In this document: positions 58,468 through 64,000 of the stretch, one piece after another
Layout of the letters: each line of letters opens with the position of its first letter
Numbering within the stretch: position 1 is the stretch's first letter
Assembly: GCF_000372725.1 (NCBI RefSeq)
Contig: NW_005197506.1
Span: 486,177 to 550,176 of the forward strand
Origin: Emiliania huxleyi CCMP1516
Taxonomy: Eukaryota; Haptophyta; Isochrysidales; Noelaerhabdaceae
DNA length: 64,000 nucleotides
Direction of reading: 5' to 3'
Notes under the pieces: model-generated
The model's database searches: none
Seen by the model: the letters and a program-made list of their open reading frames with translations, nothing else
What the model was told of the DNA's origin: nothing
Program-made: the position numbers and the translations under genes

Positions 58468-60739
58468 ATGCTCGCCAGGGAGATGGAGTCGGACTACTCG
58501 CGCGTCGGCGCCTCGGGCAACAGAAGCAGGGTGTCGCACGCCGCTGCTCCCGTGCTGATCGGGGCGGCCTTGCTCCTTGGGTTGGCCAGCGTAGGCATCA
58601 TGCGGCAGCAGGTCGTCGCCGCTCTCCACTCCCCCGCACAATGCAATGTCAGAGACACCACGCGTTGCGAGCACGTCAACGCTGTCTGTGCGCAGGCGGC
58701 GCTGAGCAGCTTGCAGGAGCAGCTGGCTGAGCAGCTGCGCGCGCAGCAAACCCTCCTCTCCGCGAGCATGTCCGCGAGCCACAAAAAAGAGGCCGCGCCG
58801 TGGGCAAAGTTCCTGCCGCCTTCGATGAAAGAAAAGGAGGAGGAGAGGATGGAAGAGATCTTCCCGCTCATGTCCAAACTGCCAGCAAAGTACGTCATAC
58901 CGTACGTGACGCCCTCGTCCGATCAGGCCAACCGCGGCGACTGCTGGCTGTTTGCCACCGCGGGTATCCTCGAGTCGTCCTACATTCACTACGGTGTGTG
59001 CTCTCGCCCCACCACCGAGGCCTGCACTCGGCGCTCAACGCTGGCGCAATCGCACCTTCCGCGCCCTCCACGCCCCGCCACTCTCGGTGACCACCAGGCG
59101 CGACCAACGGCTACCTTGACGGCACCAAGTTCCTCAGGCTGAGCCGGCAGGCGCTGGGGATTGCGCTGATGGAGGAGTGCAAAAAGAACCCGACCTCAAT
59201 GTGCCCGATCAACAAGGTCGTCGGCTCCGACTCCAACACCCCGGGGCACGGGCCAAACATCACGGGCAAGCCCAAGATGCCCATCCGTTTTGCCGACACG
59301 ACGGAGGGGGAGGGCGGCTCCGACGACCGCCTGATGTCGCACTATCCAAACGTTGGCAAGATCGGGCCCATCCCGGACTCGATCTGCAAGTACGAGGAGA
59401 ACCAGGGCTACGACATCGAGCGCGTCTGCCCCGGGCTGATGCAGTACCGCAAGGCGATCGATGAGAGAGCGGCCCTCGACCGAAACCCCCTTCCCGAGAC
59501 CCGTGGACTTGAGCGCCGGTCGCCGCCCGACCCCACCCGGATGCCCGGCCGCGCAGGTGAACCCGCTCGAGTTCAAGATCAACAGGATCCACGACTACGC
59601 CACCTCGGCCGACATCAAGGCCGCGCTAGTCCGCTCGGGGCGCCCGCTCGCCCTGGGCGTGACCGAGACCAACTCTGCCTTTTACTTCCCGTGCACAGCT
59701 GCGTACAACTGCCCGGGCAATGGCAAGCCCATCGTCAACTGCCCGAACGACCCCGTCTACAAGGATTACTCCTCGTGCTTCACCGACGGCAAGTCGATGG
59801 TGTCGATGAAGGGCGAGTGGTTCGTCAAGGCGAATGGCGCACCGATGGGGCAGGCGGGCGGGCACGCCATCAACATCGTCGGGTACAACGACTTTCATCG
59901 CGACGAGTGGGGAAACACAGGCGGCTTCATCCTCCGCAACACATGGAAGGACGGCAAGGCGGGCCACGGCCTCATGGCGGTGGGGTCGCACTCGTGGAAG
60001 TTCTTTGCGCACATGGTCGACGAGGATGACGAGAAGTACTCGTGCCCCAATCCGGCCAACCCGCGCTCGTGGACCGAGTGCGCCGACCTCGAGGCGTGCA
60101 AGCACGACATCGACGGCGACGTGCTCGAGGGACCGCCAAAGACGTACCGCGAGCTCATGTGCATCAACACGGGCCAGATCAAGTACCTCAAGTCGCCGTG
60201 CGACGACAAGACCAGCTACTGGCTCAAGAACCGCACCGACTGGGGCAGCGAGGGCCTCTTCGTCTCGTGCTTCGTCACCGAGGCCGGCGGCAAGGCGGGG
60301 GACGTCTGCCTGCCGCCGCTCACCTTGGACGACCTCGCCACCATCTTCTTCCCCGTTGACAACACTAAGGACGGCAAAGAGATCGAGAACGACATGATGC
60401 AATGCGGCTTCAACTTCATCTCGTGCGCGAGCCTTGCATGCCTGGACCCCTTCCCGCACACAAATCCCCACACCTCTTGCTGCGCCCCTCAGATACACAA
60501 CCCTCGACATTCTCAACACCCGTCTGGGCGGGGTGACGGCGACGCTCTTCGACATCGAGTGGACCAAAACCTCGTACCTCTCCAAGGCTAACAGGTCCAA
60601 GTTCAACTACAGCCTCGTCGAGAAGAGCACCTTCACCCTCAAGACGCCGCACGAGCACGAGCCGATGCACTTTGATCCCACAGACTTTGAGATCCAGCGG
60701 AGCGGCCACTGGGGCGCGCTCACCAGGAAGAAGGCGTAG
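58468..60739 (+). CDS. Membrane-anchored papain-like (C1A) cysteine protease
   Basis: Exons 58468-58993, 59098-59453, 59557-60422 and 60493-60739 give 664 residues. Residues 27-45 (APVLIGAALLLGLASVGIM) are a single membrane segment, predicting a type II orientation, followed by a coiled-coil stretch. The active site reads Q153...C159 in SDQANRGDCWLFATAGILES, the His in GGHAINIVGYND, and the Asn in FILRNTWKDG. The family's usual GxCGSCWAF is here ANRGDCWLF. Two large insertions (about 59170-59420, and after the Asn: CPNPANPRSWTECADLEAC) and many Cys make it longer than typical cathepsins. The C-terminus (YTTLDILNTRLGGV to TGHWGAL-like RSGHWGALTRKKA) is unassigned. Introns: GT-AG, GC-AG, GT-AG. 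Confidence 0.85.
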
Positions 60740-61090
60740 CTTAGCGGCGCATTTGTTGCATGGCGCGCACACGCAAGGCTCTGGCCTCTGCGAGGGGTGC
60801 GGTCGGGGCGGCGTATCGTGGGCAGGGGCTGCTGGCGCGCGGGCCGCGGCCGCGGCGCGCGCGGGTCGGTGCGGCTGCGGGCCGGCGCGGCGCGGGGGTG
60901 TCAGGCGGCATTGATGATACTTGTGATAGTTGAGCACCATGCACCTTCGGATTGTTCATGTCCACATATACAGGAGGGTAGCCAAAATTATTAAAAACAG
61001 CTTTGATGATGGAGCAGGGTGTGTCATTTTCTCGGCGTGGATTGCGCGGATCAGCCTCGCAGGAGGCAGGTGGGCTCGGCGCCCTAAGGC
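60740..61090. other. Intergenic region between convergent genes
   Basis: No gene seen; GC-rich then AT-richer (attattaaaaacagctttg at 60988). Confidence 0.55.
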
Positions 61091-62265
61091 TTACACCGCG
61101 GAGCCCAGGAACTCCGCCACCTCCTGCAGGTACCGCCTCGTGTCGTGGTACGGGATGTCGTTGTGGCCCGTCCCCTCGAGCGCCACGAAGCGCTTGTTGC
61201 CGGCCGGCAACGCCTCGTGCAGCTGCACGCCAAACTCAAAGGGGACGATCTCGTCGAGCGTGCCGTGCAGCTGCAGCACCGGCAGCGAGGAGGGCATGCG
61301 CCGCGCGCGGACGACATTGTCGAACCGGTCGCGCATCAGGCCGGGAAGCCGCACGGGCAGCCACGGGTACGCGCGCGCGGCGACGTCGACGCAGCTCGAC
61401 AGCCCGCCCTCGATGATGACCTATGGGGAAGGTTCCGAGAAGGTTCGGGGAAAGGGCCGACGCAGCTCGAGAGCCCGCCCTCGATGACGACCGCGTCCGG
61501 CCGCTCGGCGGGCGAGAGCGGCGCCGATGCCTCGCCGTCACTCAGCGCCACGGCGACGCCCGAGCCGATCGACTCGCCCCACAGGACCAGCTTCCGCCCG
61601 GCGGGGCCGCCGTGCGCGCGCAGCCACTTTGCCGCCGCCGCGCCGTCTGCGATGAGGCCGTCCTCGCTCGGGCTGCCGTCCGAGCCGCCGAAGCCGCGGT
61701 AGTCGAGCACCGTCACCGACACGCCCAGTCCCTCCCGCAGCAGGTGCATCCACCCGAGCCGGTGCGAGCGGTCTCCCGCGTTGCCGTGCAGCAGCAGCAC
61801 GTCGAGCTCTCGCAGGTGCGGGTAGCGCTCGCGCGCCTCGGCGCAGGCGCGCCGCACCTCCGCCTCGCCGTACCCGCCGACGGACGGCTTGAGCCAGAAG
61901 AAGGGCGTGACGGGCGCCTCGGGCTCGGGAGGCGGCCAGTGCCAGCCGAGGCAGCGGGTGCCGTCCGCGGCGACAAACTCGACCTCGCGCACGCCGGAGA
62001 AGGTCTTGTGGATGGAGGCGGGAAGAGCCGGAGACTCCTTGGTCGGGAAGTACTGCAGGTTGCGCTGAAACACGTAGACGGCGCCGCAGATCGCGACGTA
62101 CCCCATCCCGAGCGGCTTGAGCACAGAGAGCGCCGCCGAGGACCAGCGCAGCAGGCGCAGCGCGCCGCCGTCGAGCCCACCGCCCGGGCCGGGAGCCGAC
62201 GACGCCGCCGCGGTGCCGCCGCGAGAGGTGGAGGAGACGAGGGGGCGGCGGCGGAGCACGTTCAT
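61091..62265 (-). CDS. ABHD13: ABHD13/bem46-like serine hydrolase, N-terminally anchored
   Basis: Exons 62265-61492 and 61420-61091 give 367 residues. A membrane segment (about residues 51-66, LKPLGMGYVAICGAVYV) precedes QRNLQYFP, as in ABHD13. The alpha/beta hydrolase core follows: LLLHGNAGDRSHRLGWM, LDYRGFGGSDGSPSEDGL, the nucleophile in LVLWGESIGSGVA, PDA joined to VIIEGGLSSCVDVA, the Asp in LQLHGTLDEIVPFEF and the His in EGTGHNDIPYHD. The whole triad is present. Substrates of this family are poorly known; some members are depalmitoylase-like. The insert PEPEAPVTPFFWLKPSVGGY is unusual in length. The single intron (61421-61491) is introner-like. Confidence 0.87.
61421..61491 (-). other. 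Introner-like intron in the ABHD13-like gene
   Basis: A 71-nt GT-AG intron. Its first 34 nt (minus strand, 61491-61458) match the first 34 nt of the next exon (61420-61387) at 32 positions. The remainder is CGAACCTTCTCGGAACCTTC, then CCCATAG, almost the same as the 3' end of the intron at 33626-33699. Confidence 0.82.
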
Positions 62266-62538
62266 GCCTGGAACCGAAGTGATCTACAGTGAAGGCGCGC
62301 TTCTGGGAATTGGTATTTCTTTTTCGCGGCTCCGTTTCTTCTTCGCACAGGAGCTCTGGGTGGTGGGGTGGGAGTGTGTGGGTGCCCGCGCCGCCTAGCT
62401 CTGCGGACGGTCCCCTCCACCCCTCACGTACGGGTCATGTAGTCCCCACAATCGCTGTCGTGGGATCGCTTGTCATGTGAGAGAGTGCGTTAGTTGTTGT
62501 TTTTTTTCCGCTTTCTCTTGAAAAAAGTTTGCTGCGCC
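62266..62538. other. Divergent promoter region
   Basis: Separates the divergently transcribed ABHD13-like gene and the ORF at 62539. No element recognised. Confidence 0.5.
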
Positions 62539-63414
62539 ATGCCTGCACCATGCTGGCGCCTTCGGGCGCCCGTGCCGGTGCTACCTCTTCCGGAGCTGAC
62601 GGCGGCCTATCTCAGAGCCACCGCGAGCGAGGCCCGCTTCCTCGCAGAGCACGCGGAGCAGGGCCTCTCGGCGGAGCAGGGTCACAGCCTGGAGTACCTC
62701 CTCCTGCTCGGTGGCCTCAAGCCTGCGGTGCTGATCTGCCTATCGTACGGCACCTCGCAGCTGACGTGCAAGGCGGTCGATGCTGTCTGGCGGCAGGCCG
62801 CTGCCGCTGCGCCGCAGCTCGAGCTCGAGGAGATACGGCACGACGCCCGCGTCGCCGGCACGCGAGAGTGCTTCCGCGGCATGTGGGTGCTCGCGAACCG
62901 CGCACATCCAGAGTATGGGTGCGTCCGCCGCGCGCTGCTGCTGCCGCGCGACGAGGACGTTCCCTTTGCAGAGGTTGGAGTCGCGCTGGGATTTCCGGTG
63001 CTCGGCCACGTGCTGGCGGGTGGGGCGGAGGGCGGGGCGGTGGCCGCGGGGAAGCGCGTCGAGGAGGCAACGGGGGAGGAGGATGCTGGGGAGGAGGGCG
63101 GGGAGAGCGGAGACCCGATCGCCGTCGTCGACTACCTGGTTGACGGCGCCCCGGGCTTCGAGTACATGGTGTCGGTGGAGCGCGACGCGCGGCTGTGCAT
63201 TGGCCACTACCTCGCGGCGCACGCGATTGCGCAGCGGGCCGGCGTCCGCCTCGAGTTTGTGATGGACGGCTCCGTGCTCCCGCTCGCCTTATTGGAGCGC
63301 ATCCACAGCGCCAGCGATGCGCAAGCCACCGTCCTAGTGCGCAGCCTCGCAGATGCGATGCGCGTGGTAGGATGTGGCACCTGTAGCACGGACATGGAGC
63401 GAATCCCGGCTTAG
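62539..63414 (+). CDS. Hypothetical single-exon protein
   Basis: The frame is open from 62494; the Met at 62539 (MPAPCWRLRAPVPVLPLPEL) avoids a short leader and is preferred. About 291 residues: a helical N-terminal half (ATASEARFLAEHAEQGLSAE, LEYLLLLGGLKPAVLICLSY, WRQAAAAAPQLELEEIRHDA), FRGMWVLANRAHPEYGCVRR, a poly-acidic Glu/Gly insert, DYLVDGAPGFEYMVSVERDA, and a C-terminal helix pair (LALLERIHSASDAQATVLVR, ADAMRVVGCGTCSTDM). The composition is strongly protein-like and codon use matches neighbours. No family recognised. Confidence 0.6.
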   Translation: MPAPCWRLRAPVPVLPLPELTAAYLRATASEARFLAEHAEQGLSAEQGHSLEYLLLLGGLKPAVLICLSYGTSQLTCKAVDAVWRQAAAAAPQLELEEIRHDARVAGTRECFRGMWVLANRAHPEYGCVRRALLLPRDEDVPFAEVGVALGFPVLGHVLAGGAEGGAVAAGKRVEEATGEEDAGEEGGESGDPIAVVDYLVDGAPGFEYMVSVERDARLCIGHYLAAHAIAQRAGVRLEFVMDGSVLPLALLERIHSASDAQATVLVRSLADAMRVVGCGTCSTDMERIPA

Positions 63415-63504
63415 GGTGCCCACAGGGACCGAATTATTCACAAACACTTTTCGTTTAAGGAACGGACGGCACGCAGTGCAGCACCTAGAAAGAACGAAAC
63501 ACAC

Positions 63505-63975
63505 AGGCGAAGGGGGAGGGATGGGAGGACGGCACGCCAGTCCGCAGCTCACGCAAAAAGAAAGAAAACAGCCAGGGTGGAAAAGAAAGAAAGAAAACAG
63601 AGATCGAAGGGAGGGCCTCCGAGGGGGATGGCAGGGCAAGGTAGGTAGGTAGGTAGGAAGGTGAAGAACAGCCAGGCTCGGACTGGACACCAACGGCAAC
63701 GCGGTATGGGTAAAGAAAGAAAGCAAACGACAACCCAAGGGAGGGATGGGAGGACGGCACGCCGCCACCACACAGGGATTTTAAGGAGAGGGGTGTGATG
63801 CGCTAGCCGTCGCCCACCCTTGGGCGTCCGCCTCTTCCTATCTCTCTTCGCAGCCTCTCGCCGATTCCTCGCTGCAACCTTCATGCCACCTCGCGGTCTT
63901 CCCACTCTCGTCGTTCTTTCCCTTGTCACTTCTTCCTCTGTCGCGTCGCTCTCCTCTCTGCCTCGTTCTGCGACG
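63505..63975 (-). mobile_element. Retroposon copy (modules Y and upstream body), inverted, with a second tail
   Basis: 63712-63795 is the reverse complement of module Y; 63800-63930 is the reverse complement of 13175-13315 and continues beyond it to at least 63960. Reading on the minus strand, the body gives a basic tail-like stretch (GRPRGGMKVAARN, EAAKRDRKRRTPK) in one frame, possibly the C-terminus of an element ORF. A second partial module Y with AAAGAAAGAAAACAG lies at 63515-63600, separated by a (GTAG)n run. Confidence 0.65.
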
Positions 63976-64000
63976 CCGCCGCCGCCTGCCGGTCCCTTGT

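Overview
The window is nuclear DNA of a GC-rich, intron-bearing unicellular eukaryote, most likely a photosynthetic alga of the haptophyte or a similar chromist type. Reasons: GC-rich coding sequence, many short introns (about 70-130 nt) of which a large share start with GC instead of GT, a protein with a signal peptide followed by an ALRGGG motif as seen in secondary-plastid proteins, secreted proteins with proline-rich arrays, and abundant CT/GA microsatellites. No prokaryotic operon, phage or CRISPR structure is present. Two assembly gaps (1344-1963 and 52784-52883) interrupt it.

Left part (1-30.5 kb): a pentapeptide-repeat gene, a gap-truncated proline-rich Cys protein, a tentative coiled-coil gene, a RING-H2 ligase, a membrane-anchored DUF3712/LEA-2-like protein, a RIIa-like exon, a cap-binding eIF4E2/4EHP gene, a SAMHD1-type HD dNTPase, an FKBP8-like immunophilin with TPRs and a tail anchor, a coiled-coil gene, a plastid-targeted protein of unknown role, a PHO80/P-type cyclin and an ER EF-hand protein. 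Between them lie non-LTR-type retroposon pieces: two diverged ORF1-like genes (18984-19908 and 27150-28058), a nested insertion with a 12-bp target-site duplication (20113-20556), and a short (TTTC)n-tailed insertion just 5' of the SAMHD1 gene.

Middle (30.5-52.5 kb): a 1.65-kb foldback element (31264-32909), a pectin-acetylesterase/NOTUM-type hydrolase, a 933-bp Mutator-like TIR element with a perfect 10-bp target duplication (34791-35723), a sirtuin fused to a CW zinc finger, a sulfatase with a 1316-bp near-identical truncated second copy 2 kb away, a TMEM184/OST-alpha-type membrane protein, an unidentified membrane-anchored protein, an F-box protein and an ankyrin-repeat protein ending in RDEL.

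Right part (52.5-64 kb): a tRNA-Lys(CTT)-like gene with C33, a direct duplication whose edge falls at its anticodon loop, many tandem arrays, a small secreted protein with a cluster of CTCTACA motifs beside it, a membrane-anchored papain-like protease, an ABHD13-like hydrolase and a further retroposon copy.

The genes are scattered housekeeping and secretory functions, not a pathway cluster. The most striking observation concerns introns: one intron in the pectin-acetylesterase gene and one in the ABHD13-like gene each begin with a near-copy of the first 24-34 nt of the following exon, and both end in the same roughly 26-nt tract. This looks like a small family of recently gained, introner-like introns. 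Exon limits were placed by eye from reading frame, splice dinucleotides and family homology; no transcript data were available.
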